DNA from: Tupaia tana
Lineage: Eukaryota; Chordata; Mammalia; Scandentia; Tupaiidae
Reading direction: 5' to 3'
NCBI GenBank assembly: GCA_026018925.1
Contig: JAKSZU010000272.1
Coordinates: forward strand, 62,001-126,000
DNA length: 64,000 nucleotides
Each line of letters opens with the position of its first letter. Position 1 is the stretch's first letter. Under the pieces are notes generated by a model. The model was not told the DNA's origin, searched no databases, and was given only the letters and a program-made list of their open reading frames with translations. A program made the position numbers and the translations under genes. Shown one piece after another: positions 10,101-23,200 of the stretch.

Positions 10101-13100
10101 TCGACCACTGGGCCAGGATCTCCGAGGGAGGACTGCCCCCAGTAGTTCCAGCCCCAGGACCCCCAGGCCAGAGCCCCCTCTTTCAGCCAGGTACATTTTT
10201 TTTCGTTTTTTTTTTCCTTCTCTGTCCTGTTATCCACATCTTTCAATTGTAAATTTCTCTCTTCTGATCAACACACAGGAACGCCCTCAGTTCATCCACA
10301 CCACACCCCCATCTTTCCACCCTGGGCCAGGATCTCCGAGGGAGGACTGCCCCAAGTAGTTCCAGCCCAAGGACCCCCAGGCCAGAGCCCCCTCTTTCAG
10401 CCAGGTACATTTTTTTTCCTTGTCTGTCCTGTTATCCACATCTTTCAGTTGTAAATTTCTCTCTTCTGATCAACACACAGGAATGCCCTCAGTTCATCAA
10501 CACCACACCCCCATCTTTCCACCCTGGGCCAGGATCTCCGAGGGAGGAGTGCACCCAGTAATTCCAGCCCCGGGACCCCAAGGCCAGAGCCTCCTCTTTC
10601 ACCCAGGTACATTTTTTTTTTCCTTTTTTTTTCCTCCTCTGTCCTGTTATCCACATCTTTCAATTGTAAATTTCTCTCTTCTGATCAACACACAGGAACG
10701 CCCTCAGTTCATCCACAACACACACCCATCTTTGGACCCTGGGCCAGGATCTCCGACTGAGGACTGCCCCCAGTAGTTCCAGCCCCGGGACCCCCCAGGT
10801 CAGAGCCCCCTCTTTCAGCCAGGTACATTTTTTTTCCTTTTTTTTTCCTTCTCTGTCCTGTTATCCACATCTTTCAATTGTAAATTTCTCTCTTCTGATC
10901 AACACACAGGAACGCCCTCAGTTCATCCACACCACACCCCCATCTTTCCACCCTGGGCCAGGATCTCCGAGGGAGGACTGCCCCCAATAGTTCCAGCCCC
11001 GGGACCCCCAGGCCAGAGCCCCCTCTTTCACCCAGGTACATTTTTTTTCCTTTTTTTTTCCTTCTCTGTCCTGTTATCCACATCTTTCAATTGTAAATTT
11101 CTCTCTTCTGATCAACACACAGGAACGCCCTCAGTTCATCCACAACACACCCCCATCTTTGGACCCTGGGCCAGGTTCTCCGACTGAGGACTGCCCCCAG
11201 TAGTTCCAGCCCCGGGACCCCCAGGTCAGAGCCCCCTCTTTCAGCCAGGTACATTTTTTTTTCCTTTTTTTTTCCTTCTCTGTCCTGTTATCCACATCTT
11301 TCAATTGTAAATTTCTCTCTTCTGATCAACACACAGGAACGCCCTCAGTTCATCCACACCACACCCCCATCTTTCCACCCTGGGCCAGGATCTCTGAGGG
11401 AGGAGTGCCCCCAGTAGTTCCAGCCCCGGGACACCCAGGCCAGAGCCCCCTCTTTCAGCCAGGTACATTTTTTTTCCTTTTTTTTTCCTTCTCTGTCCTG
11501 TTATCCACATCTTTCAATTGTAAATTTCTCTCTTCTTATCAACACACAGGAACGCCCTCAGTTCATCCACAACACACCCCCATCTTTGGACCCTGGGCCA
11601 GGATCTCCGACTGAGGACTGCCCCCAGTAGTTCCAGCCCCGGGACCCCCAGGTCAGAGCCCCCTCTTTCAGCCAGGTACATTCTTTTTCCTTTTTTTTTC
11701 CTTCTCTCTCCTGTTATCCACATCTTTCAATTGTAAATTTCTCTCTTCTGATCAACACACAGGAACGCCCTCAGTTCATCCACACCACAACCCATCTTTC
11801 CACCCTGGGCCAGGATCTCTGAGGGAGGAGTGCCCCCAGTAGTTCCAGCCCCGGGACACCCAGGCCAGAGCCCCCTCTTTCACCCAGGTACATTTTTTTT
11901 CCTTTTTTTTTCCTCCTCTGTCCTGTTATCCACATCTTTCAATTGTAAATTTCTCTCTTCTGATCAACACACAGGAACGCCCTCAGTTCATCCACACCAC
12001 ACCCCCATCTTTCCACCCTGGGCCAGGATCTCTGAGGGAGGAGTGCCCCCAGTAGTTCCAGCCCTGGGACCCCAAGGCCAGAGCCTCCTCTTTCACCCAG
12101 GTACATTTTTTTTCCTTTTTTTTTTCCTCCTCTGTCCTGTTATCCACATCTTTCAATTGTTAATTTCTCTCTTCTGATCAACACACAGGAACACCGTCAG
12201 TTCATCCACAACACACACCCATCTTTGGACCCTGGGCCAGGATCTCCGACTGAGGACTGCCCCCAGTAGTTCCAGCCCCGGGACCCCCCAGGTCAGAGAC
12301 CCCTCTTTCATCCAGGTACATTTTTTTTCCTTCTCTGTCCTGTTATCCACATCTTTCAATTGTAAATTTCTCTCTTCTGATCAACACACAGGAACGCCCT
12401 CAGTTTATCCACAACACACCCCCATCTTTCGACCACTGGGCCAGGATCTCCGAGGGAGGACTGCCCCCAGTAGTTCCAGCCCCAGGACCCCCAGGCCAGA
12501 GCCCCCTCTTTCAGCCAGGTACATTTTTTTTCCTTTTTTTTTCCTTCTCTGTCCTGTTATCCACATCTTTCAATTGTAAATTTCTCTCTTCTGATCAACA
12601 CACAGGAACGCCCTCAGTTCATCCACACCACACCCCCATCTTTCCACCCTGGGCCAGGATCTCCGAGGGAGGAGTGCCCCCAGTAGTTCCAGCCCCGGGA
12701 CCCCCAGGTCAGAGCCCCCTCTTTCAGCCAGGTACATTCTTTTTCCTTTTTTTTTCCTTCTCTGTCCTGTTATCCACATCTTTCAATTGTAAATTTCTCT
12801 CTTCTGATCAACACACAGGAACGCCCTCAGTTCATCCACTCCACAACCCATCTTTCCACCCTGGGCCAGGATCTCTGAGGGAGGAGTGCCCCCAGTAGTT
12901 CCAGCCCCGGGACCCCCCAGGCCAGAGCCCCCTCTTTCAGCCAGGTACATTTTTTTTCCTTTTTTTTTCCTTCTCTGTCCTGTTATCCACATCTTTCAAT
13001 TGTAAATTTCTCTCTTCTGATCAACACACAGGAACGCCCTCAGTTCATCCACACCACACCCCCATCTTTCCACCCTGGGCCAGGATCTCCGAGGGAGGAG

Positions 13101-15600
13101 TGCCCCCAGTAGTTCCAGCCCCGGGACCCCCAGGCCAGAGCCCCCTCTTTCACCCAGGTACATTTTTTTTTCCTTTTTTTTTCCTTCTCTGTCCTGTTAT
13201 CCACATCTTTCAATTGTAAATTTCTCTCTTCTGATCAAAACACAGGAACGCCCTCAGTTCATCCACAACACAACCCCATCTTTGGACCGTGGGCCAGGAT
13301 CTCCGACTGTGGACTGCCCCCAGTAGTTCCAGCCCCGGGACCCCCAGGTCAGAGCCCCCTCTTTTACCCAGGTACATTTTTTTTCCTTTTTTTTTTCCTT
13401 CTCTGTCCTGTTATCCACATCTTTCAATTGTAAATTTCTCTCTTCTGATCAACACACAGGAACGCCCTCAGTTCATCCAAACCACACCCCCATCTTTCCA
13501 CCCTGGGCCCAGGATCTCCGAGGGAGGAGTGCCCCCAATAGTTCCAGCTCGGGACCCACAGGCCAGAGCCCCCTCTTTCACCCAGGTACATTTTTTTTCC
13601 TTTTTTTTTCCTTCTCTGTCCTGTTATCCACATCTTTCAATTGTAAATTTCTCTCTTCTGATCAACACACAGGAACGCCCTCAGTTCATCCACAACACAC
13701 CCCCATCTTTGAACCCTGGGCCAGGTTCTCCGACTGAGGACTGCCCCCAGTAGTTCCAGCCCCGGGACCCCCAGGTCAGAGCCCCCTCTTTCAGCCAGGT
13801 ACATTTTTTTTCCTTTTTTTTTCCTTCTCTGTCCTGTTATCCACATCTTTCAATTGTAAATTTCTCTCTTCTGATCAACACACAGGAACGCCCTCAGTAC
13901 ATCCACACCACACCCCCATCTTTCCACCCTGGGCCAGGATCTCCGAGGGAGGAGTGCCCCCATTAGTTCCAGCCCCGGGACCCCCAGGCCAGAGCCCCCT
14001 CTTTCACCCAGGTACATTTTTTTTCCTTTTTTTTTCCTTCTCTGTCCTGTTATCCACATCTTTCAATTGTAAATTTCTCTCTTCTGATCAACACACAGGA
14101 ACGAACTCAGTTCATCCACAACACACCCCCATCTTTGGACCCTGGGCCAGGATCTCCGACTGAGGACTGCCCCCAGTAGTTCCAGCCCCGGGACCCCCAG
14201 GTCAGAGCCCCCTCTTTCAGCCAGGTACATTTTTTTTCCTTTTTTTTTCCTTCTCTGTCCTGTTATCCACATCTTTCAATTGTAAATTTCTCTCTTCTGA
14301 TCAACACACAGGAACGCCCTCAGTTCATCCACACCACACCCCCATCTTTCCACCCTGGGCCAGGATCTCTGAGGGAGGAGTGCCCCCAGTAGTTCCAGCC
14401 CCGGGACCCCCAGGCCAGAGCCCCCTCTTTCACCCAGGTACATTTTTTTTCCTTTTTTTTTCCTTCTCTGTCCTGTTATCCACATCTTTCAATTGTAAAT
14501 TTCTCTCTTCTGATCAACACACAGGAACGCCCTCAGTTCATCCACACCACACCCCCATCTTTCCACCCTGGGCCAGGATCTCCGAGGGAGGACTGCCCCC
14601 AATAGTTCCAGCCCCGGGACCCCCAGGCCAGAGCCCCCTCTTTCACCCAGGTACATTTTTTTTCCTTTTTTTTTCCTTCTCTGTCCTGTTATCCACATCT
14701 TTCAATTGTAAATTTCTCTCTTCTGATCAACACACAGGAACGCCCTCAGTTCATCCACAACACACCCCCATCTTTGGACCCTGGGCCAGGTTCTCCGACT
14801 GAGGACTGCCCCCAGTAGTTCCAGCCCCGGGACCCCCAGGTCAGAGCCCCCTCTTTCAGCCAGGTACATTTTTTTTTCCTTTTTTTTTCCTTCTCTGTCC
14901 TGTTATCCACATCTTTCAATTGTAAATTTCTCTCTTCTGATCAACACACAGGAACGCCCTCAGTTCATCCACACCACACCCCCATCTTTCCACCCTGGGC
15001 CAGGATCTCTGAGGGAGGAGTGCCCCCAGTAGTTCCAGCCCCGGGACACCCAGGCCAGAGCCCCCTCTTTCAGCCAGGTACATTTTTTTTCCTTTTTTTT
15101 TCCTTCTCTGTCCTGTTATCCACATCTTTCAATTGTAAATTTCTCTCTTCTTATCAACACACAGGAACGCCCTCAGTTCATCCACAACACACCCCCATCT
15201 TTGGACCCTGGGCCAGGATCTCCGACTGAGGACTGCCCCCAGTAGTTCCAGCCCCGGGACCCCCAGGTCAGAGCCCCCTCTTTCAGCCAGGTACATTCTT
15301 TTTCCTTTTTTTTTCCTTCTCTCTCCTGTTATCCACATCTTTCAATTGTAAATTTCTCTCTTCTGATCAACACACAGGAACGCCCTCAGTTCATCCACAC
15401 CACAACCCATCTTTCCACCCTGGGCCAGGATCTCTGAGGGAGGAGTGCCCCCAGTAGTTCCAGCCCCGGGACACCCAGGCCAGAGCCCCCTCTTTCACCC
15501 AGGTACATTTTTTTTCCTTTTTTTTTCCTCCTCTGTCCTGTTATCCACATCTTTCAATTGTAAATTTCTCTCTTCTGATCAACACACAGGAACGCCCTCA
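6870..15600. repeat. 8.7-kb block repeated at +10.41 kb, copy 1
   Basis: The order of distinctive monomers (GGACCGTGGG, CCAAACCAC with GCTCGGGACCCACAGG, TTTGAACCC, CAGTACATCC, GAACGAACTC and others) recurs at 17.28-26.01 kb with a constant offset of 10407-10414. Within it, 5.36-6.64 kb and 8.97-10.25 kb match at 3612, and 7.3-9.6 kb matches 13.3-15.5 kb at about 5941. The block is therefore a nested duplication. Boundaries are good to about one monomer. Confidence 0.8.
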
Positions 15601-17250
15601 GTTCATCCACACCACACCCCCATCTTTCCACCCTGGGCCAGGATCTCCGAGGGAGGAGTGCCCCCAGTAGTTCCAGCCCCGGGACCCCCAGGCCAGAGCC
15701 CCCGCTTTCACCCAGGTACATTTTTTTTCCTTTTTTTTTCCTTCTCTGTCCTGTTATCCACATCTTTCAATTGTAAATTTCTCTCTTCTGATCAACACAC
15801 AGGAACGCCCTCAGTTCATCCACAACACACCCCCATCTTTGGACCCTGGGCCAGGATCTCCGACTGAGGACTGCCCCCAGTAGTTCCAGCCCCGGGACCC
15901 CCAGGTCAGAGCCCCCTCTTTCAGCCAGGTACATTTTTGTTCCTTTTTTTTTCCTTCTCTGTCCTGTTATCCACATCTTTCAATTGTAAATTTCTCTCTT
16001 CTGATCAACACACAGGAACGCCCTCAGTTCATCCACACCACACCCCCATCTTTCCACCCTGGGCCAGGATCTCCAAGGGAGGAGTGCCCCCAGTAGTTCC
16101 AGCCCCGGGACCCCCAGGCCAGAGCCCCCTCTTTCAGCCAGTTACATTTTTTTCATTTTTTTTCCTTGACTCTCCTGTTATCCACATCTTTCAGTTGTAA
16201 ATTTCTCTCTTCTGATCAACACACAGGAATGCCCTCAGTTCATCAACACCACACCCCCATCTTTCCACCCTGGGCCAGGATCTCCGAGGGAGGAGTGCCC
16301 CCAGTAGTTCCAGCCCCGGGACCCCCAGGCCAGAGCCCCCTCTTTCACCCAGGTACATTTTTTTTTCCTTTTTTTTTCCTTCTCTGTCCTGTTATCCACA
16401 TCTTTCAATTGTAAATTTCTCTCTTCTGATCAACACACAGGAACGCCCTCAGTTCATCCACAACACACCCCCATCTTTGGACCCTGGGCCAGGATCTCCG
16501 ACTGAGGACTGACCCCAGTAGTTCCAGCCCCTGGACCCCCAGGTCAGAGCCCCCTCTTTCAGCCAGGTACATTTTTTTTCCTTTTTTTTTCCTTCTCTGT
16601 CCTGTTATCCACATCTTTCAATTGTAAATTTCTCTCTTCTGATCAACACACAGGAACGCCCTCAGTTCATCCACACCAAACCCCCATCTTTCCACCCTGG
16701 GCCAGGATCTCCGAGGGAGGAGTGCCCCCAGTAGTTCCAGCCCCGGGACCCCCAGGCCAGAGCCTCCTCTTTCACCCAGGTACATTTTTTTTCCTTTTTT
16801 TTTCCTCCTCTGTCCTGTTATCCACATCTTTCAATTGTAAATTTCTCTCTTCTGATCAACACACAGGAACGCCCTCAGTTCATCCACAACACACACCCGT
16901 CTTTGGACCCTGGGCCAGGATCTCCGACTGAGGACTGCCCCCAGTAGTTCCAGCCCCGGGACCCCCAGGTCAGAGCCCCCTCTTTCAGCCAGGTACATTT
17001 TTTTTCCTTTTTTTTTCCTTCTCTGTCCTGTTATCCACATCTTTCAATTGTAAATTTCTCTCTTCTGATCAACACACAGGAACGCCCTCAGTTCATCCAC
17101 ACCACACCCCCATCTTTCCACCCTGGGCCAGGATCTCCGAGGGAGGACTGCCCCCAATAGTTCCAGCCCCGGGACCCCCAGGCCAGAGCCCCCTCTTTCA
17201 CCCAGGTACATTTTTTTTCCTTTTTTTTTCCTTCTCTGTCCTGTTATCCA
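15562..17250. repeat. 1.7-kb block, SINE-flank copy at 15.6 kb
   Basis: Matches 30093-31785 at an offset of about 14531. It includes the rare TTTTTGTTCC spacer, the CTCCAAGGGAGG unit, the AGTTACAT spacer, the TTGACTCTCC class and the CACCAAACCCCC unit in the same order. The counterpart begins exactly at the right side of the SINE. Confidence 0.75.
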
Positions 17251-17279
17251 CATCTTTCAATTGTAAATTTCTCTCTTCT

Positions 17280-20200
17280 GATCAACACACAGGAACGCCC
17301 TCAGTTCATCCACACCACAACCCATCTTTCCACCCTGGGCCAGGATCTCTGAGGGAGGAGTGCCCCCAGTAGTTCCAGCCCCGGGACCCCCAGGCCAGAG
17401 CCCCCTCTTTCAGCCAGGTACATTTTTTTTCCTTTTTTTTTCCTTCTCTGTCCTGTTATCCACATCTTTCAATTGTAAATTTCTCTCTTCTGATCAACAC
17501 ACAGGAACGCCCTCAGTTCATCCACACCACACCCCCATCTTTCCACCCTGGGCCAGGATCTCCGAGGGAGGAGTGCCCCCAGTAGTTCCAGCCCCGGGAC
17601 CCCCAGGCCAGAGCCCCCTCTTTCACCCAGGTACATTTTTTTTTCCTTTTTTTTTCCTTCTCTGTCCTGTTATCCACATCTTTCAATTGTAAATTTCTCT
17701 CTTCTGATCAAAACACAGGAACGCCCTCAGTTCATCCACAACACAACCCCATCTTTGGACCGTGGGCCAGGATCTCCGACTGTGGACTGCCCCCAGTAGT
17801 TCCAGCCCCGGGACCCCCAGGTCAGAGCCCCCTCTTTTACCCAGGTACATTTTTTTTCCTTTTTTTTTCCTTCTCTGTCCTGTTATCCACATCTTTCAAT
17901 TGTAAATTTCTCTCTTCTGATCAACACACAGGAACGCCCTCAGTTCATCCAAACCACACCCCCATCTTTCCACCCTGGGCCAGGATCTCCGAGGGAGGAG
18001 TGCCCCCAATAGTTCCAGCTCGGGACCCACAGGCCAGAGCCCCCTCTTTCACCCAGGTACATTTTTTTTCCTTTTTTTTTCCTTCTCTGTCCTGTTATCC
18101 ACATCTTTCAATTGTAAATTTCTCTCTTCTGATCAACACACAGGAACGCCCTCAGTTCATCCACAACACACCCCCATCTTTGAACCCTGGGCCAGGTTCT
18201 CCGACTGAGGACTGCCCCCAGTAGTTCCAGCCCCGGGACCCCCAGGTCAGAGCCCCCTCTTTCAGCCAGGTACATTTTTTTTCCTTTTTTTTTCCTTCTC
18301 TGTCCTGTTATCCACATCTTTCAATTGTAAATTTCTCTCTTCTGATCAACACACAGGAACGCCCTCAGTACATCCACACCACACCCCCATCTTTCCACCC
18401 TGGGCCAGGATCTCCGAGGGAGGAGTGCCCCCATTAGTTCCAGCCCCGGGACCCCCAGGCCAGAGCCCCCTCTTTCACCCAGGTACATTTTTTTTCCTTT
18501 TTTTTTCCTTCTCTGTCCTGTTATCCACATCTTTCAATTGTAAATTTCTCTCTTCTGATCAACACACAGGAACGAACTCAGTTCATCCACAACACACCCC
18601 CATCTTTGGACCCTGGGCCAGGATCTCCGACTGAGGACTGCCCCCAGTAGTTCCAGCCCCGGGACCCCCAGGTCAGAGCCCCCTCTTTCAGCCAGGTACA
18701 TTTTTTTTCCTTTTTTTTTCCTTCTCTGTCCTGTTATCCACATCTTTCAATTGTAAATTTCTCTCTTCTGATCAACACACAGGAACGCCCTCAGTTCATC
18801 CACACCACACCCCCATCTTTCCACCCTGGGCCAGGATCTCTGAGGGAGGAGTGCCCCCAGTAGTTCCAGCCCCGGGACCCCCAGGCCAGAGCCCCCTCTT
18901 TCACCCAGGTACATTTTTTTTCCTTTTTTTTTCCTTCTCTGTCCTGTTATCCACATCTTTCAATTGTAAATTTCTCTCTTCTGATCAACACACAGGAACG
19001 CCCTCAGTTCATCCACACCACACCCCCATCTTTCCACCCTGGGCCAGGATCTCCGAGGGAGGACTGCCCCCAATAGTTCCAGCCCCGGGACCCCCAGGCC
19101 AGAGCCCCCTCTTTCACCCAGGTACATTTTTTTTTCCTTTTTTTTTCCTTCTCTGTCCTGTTATCCACATCTTTCAATTGTAAATTTCTCTCTTCTGATC
19201 AACACACAGGAACGCCCTCAGTTCATCCACAACACACCCCCATCTTTGGACCCTGGGCCAGGTTCTCCGACTGAGGACTGCCCCCAGTAGTTCCAGCCCC
19301 GGGACCCCCAGGTCAGAGCCCCCTCTTTCAGCCAGGTACATTTTTTTTTTCCTTTTTTTTTCCTTCTCTGTCCTGTTATCCACATCTTTCAATTGTAAAT
19401 TTCTCTCTTCTGATCAACACACAGGAACGCCCTCAGTTCATCCACACCACACCCCCATCTTTCCACCCTGGGCCAGGATCTCTGAGGGAGGAGTGCCCCC
19501 AGTAGTTCCAGCCCCGGGACACCCAGGCCAGAGCCCCCTCTTTCAGCCAGGTACATTTTTTTTCCTTTTTTTTTCCTTCTCTGTCCTGTTATCCACATCT
19601 TTCAATTGTAAATTTCTCTCTTCTTATCAACACACAGGAACGCCCTCAGTTCATCCACAACACACCCCCATCTTTGGACCCTGGGCCAGGATCTCCGACT
19701 GAGGACTGCCCCCAGTAGTTCCAGCCCCGGGACCCCCAGGTCAGAGCCCCCTCTTTCAGCCAGGTACATTCTTTTTCCTTTTTTTTTCCTTCTCTCTCCT
19801 GTTATCCACATCTTTCAATTGTAAATTTCTCTCTTCTGATCAACACACAGGAACGCCCTCAGTTCATCCACACCACAACCCATCTTTCCACCCTGGGCCA
19901 GGATCTCTGAGGGAGGAGTGCCCCCAGTAGTTCCAGCCCCGGGACACCCAGGCCAGAGCCCCCTCTTTCACCCAGGTACATTTTTTTTCCTTTTTTTTTC
20001 CTCCTCTGTCCTGTTATCCACATCTTTCAATTGTAAATTTCTCTCTTCTGATCAACACACAGGAACGCCCTCAGTTCATCCACACCACACCCCCATCTTT
20101 CCACCCTGGGCCAGGATCTCTGAGGGAGGAGTGCCCCCAGTAGTTCCAGCCCTGGGACCCCAAGGCCAGAGCCTCCTCTTTCACCCAGGTACATTTTTTT

Positions 20201-23200
20201 TCCTTTTTTTTTCCTCCTCTGTCCTGTTATCCACATCTTTCAATTGTTAATTTCTCTCTTCTGATCAACACACAGGAACACCGTCAGTTCATCCACAACA
20301 CACACCCATCTTTGGACCCTGGGCCAGGATCTCCGACTGAGGACTGCCCCCAGTAGTTCCAGCCCCGGGACCCCCAGGTCAGAGACCCCTCTTTCATCCA
20401 GGTACATTTTTTTTCCTTCTCTGTCCTGTTATCCACATCTTTCAATTGTAAATTTCTCTCTTCTGATCAACACACAGGAACGCCCTCAGTTTATCCACAA
20501 CACACCCCCATCTTTCGACCACTGGGCCAGGATCTCCGAGGGAGGACTGCCCCCAGTAGTTCCAGCCCCAGGACCCCCAGGCCAGAGCCCCCTCTTTCAG
20601 CCAGGTACATTTTTTTTCGTTTTTTTTTCCTTCTCTGTCCTGTTATCCACATCTTTCAATTGTAAATTTCTCTCTTCTGATCAACACACAGGAACGCCCT
20701 CAGTTCATCCACACCACACCCCCATCTTTCCACCCTGGGCCAGGATCTCCGAGGGAGGACTGCCCCAAGTAGTTCCAGCCCAAGGACCCCCAGGCCAGAG
20801 CCCCCTCTTTCAGCCAGGTACATTTTTTTTCCTTGTCTGTCCTGTTATCCACATCTTTCAGTTGTAAATTTCTCTCTTCTGATCAACACACAGGAATGCC
20901 CTCAGTTCATCAACACCACACCCCCATCTTTCCACCCTGGGCCAGGATCTCCGAGGGAGGAGTGCACCCAGTAATTCCAGCCCCGGGACCCCAAGGCCAG
21001 AGCCTCCTCTTTCACCCAGGTACATTTTTTTTTTCCTTTTTTTTTCCTCCTCTGTCCTGTTATCCACATCTTTCAATTGTAAATTTCTCTCTTCTGATCA
21101 ACACACAGGAACGCCCTCAGTTCATCCACAACACACACCCATCTTTGGACCCTGGGCCAGGATCTCCGACTGAGGACTGCCCCCAGTAGTTCCAGCCCCG
21201 GGACCCCCAGGTCAGAGCCCCCTCTTTCAGCCAGGTACATTTTTTTTCCTTTTTTTTTCCTTCTCTGTCCTGTTATCCACATCTTTCAATTGTAAATTTC
21301 TCTCTTCTGATCAACACACAGGAACGCCCTCAGTTCATCCACACCACACCCCCATCTTTCCACCCTGGGCCAGGATCTCCGAGGGAGGACTGCCCCCAAT
21401 AGTTCCAGCCCCGGGACCCCCAGGCCAGAGCCCCCTCTTTCACCCAGGTACATTTTTTTTCCTTTTTTTTTCCTTCTCTGTCCTGTTATCCACATCTTTC
21501 AATTGTAAATTTCTCTCTTCTGATCAACACACAGGAACGCCCTCAGTTCATCCACAACACACCCCCATCTTTGGACCCTGGGCCAGGTTCTCCGACTGAG
21601 GACTGCCCCCAGTAGTTCCAGCCCCGGGACCCCCAGGTCAGAGCCCCCTCTTTCAGCCAGGTACATTTTTTTTTCCTTTTTTTTTCCTTCTCTGTCCTGT
21701 TATCCACATCTTTCAATTGTAAATTTCTCTCTTCTGATCAACACACAGGAACGCCCTCAGTTCATCCACACCACACCCCCATCTTTCCACCCTGGGCCAG
21801 GATCTCTGAGGGAGGAGTGCCCCCAGTAGTTCCAGCCCCGGGACACCCAGGCCAGAGCCCCCTCTTTCAGCCAGGTACATTTTTTTTCCTTTTTTTTTCC
21901 TTCTCTGTCCTGTTATCCACATCTTTCAATTGTAAATTTCTCTCTTCTTATCAACACACAGGAACGCCCTCAGTTCATCCACAACACACCCCCATCTTTG
22001 GACCCTGGGCCAGGATCTCCGACTGAGGACTGCCCCCAGTAGTTCCAGCCCCGGGACCCCCAGGTCAGAGCCCCCTCTTTCAGCCAGGTACATTCTTTTT
22101 CCTTTTTTTTTCCTTCTCTCTCCTGTTATCCACATCTTTCAATTGTAAATTTCTCTCTTCTGATCAACACACAGGAACGCCCTCAGTTCATCCACACCAC
22201 AACCCATCTTTCCACCCTGGGCCAGGATCTCTGAGGGAGGAGTGCCCCCAGTAGTTCCAGCCCCGGGACACCCAGGCCAGAGCCCCCTCTTTCACCCAGG
22301 TACATTTTTTTTCCTTTTTTTTTCCTCCTCTGTCCTGTTATCCACATCTTTCAATTGTAAATTTCTCTCTTCTGATCAACACACAGGAACGCCCTCAGTT
22401 CATCCACACCACACCCCCATCTTTCCACCCTGGGCCAGGATCTCTGAGGGAGGAGTGCCCCCAGTAGTTCCAGCCCTGGGACCCCAAGGCCAGAGCCTCC
22501 TCTTTCACCCAGGTACATTTTTTTTCCTTTTTTTTTCCTCCTCTGTCCTGTTATCCACATCTTTCAATTGTTAATTTCTCTCTTCTGATCAACACACAGG
22601 AACACCGTCAGTTCATCCACAACACACACCCATCTTTGGACCCTGGGCCAGGATCTCCGACTGAGGACTGCCCCCAGTAGTTCCAGCCCCGGGACCCCCA
22701 GGTCAGAGACCCCTCTTTCATCCAGGTACATTTTTTTTCCTTCTCTGTCCTGTTATCCACATCTTTCAATTGTAAATTTCTCTCTTCTGATCAACACACA
22801 GGAACGCCCTCAGTTTATCCACAACACACCCCCATCTTTCGACCACTGGGCCAGGATCTCCGAGGGAGGACTGCCCCCAGTAGTTCCAGCCCCAGGACCC
22901 CCAGGCCAGAGCCCCCTCTTTCAGCCAGGTACATTTTTTTTCCTTTTTTTTTCCTTCTCTGTCCTGTTATCCACATCTTTCAATTGTAAATTTCTCTCTT
23001 CTGATCAACACACAGGAACGCCCTCAGTTCATCCACACCACACCCCCATCTTTCCACCCTGGGCCAGGATCTCCGAGGGAGGAGTGCCCCCAGTAGTTCC
23101 AGCCCCGGGACCCCCAGGTCAGAGCCCCCTCTTTCAGCCAGGTACATTCTTTTTCCTTTTTTTTTCCTTCTCTGTCCTGTTATCCACATCTTTCAATTGT

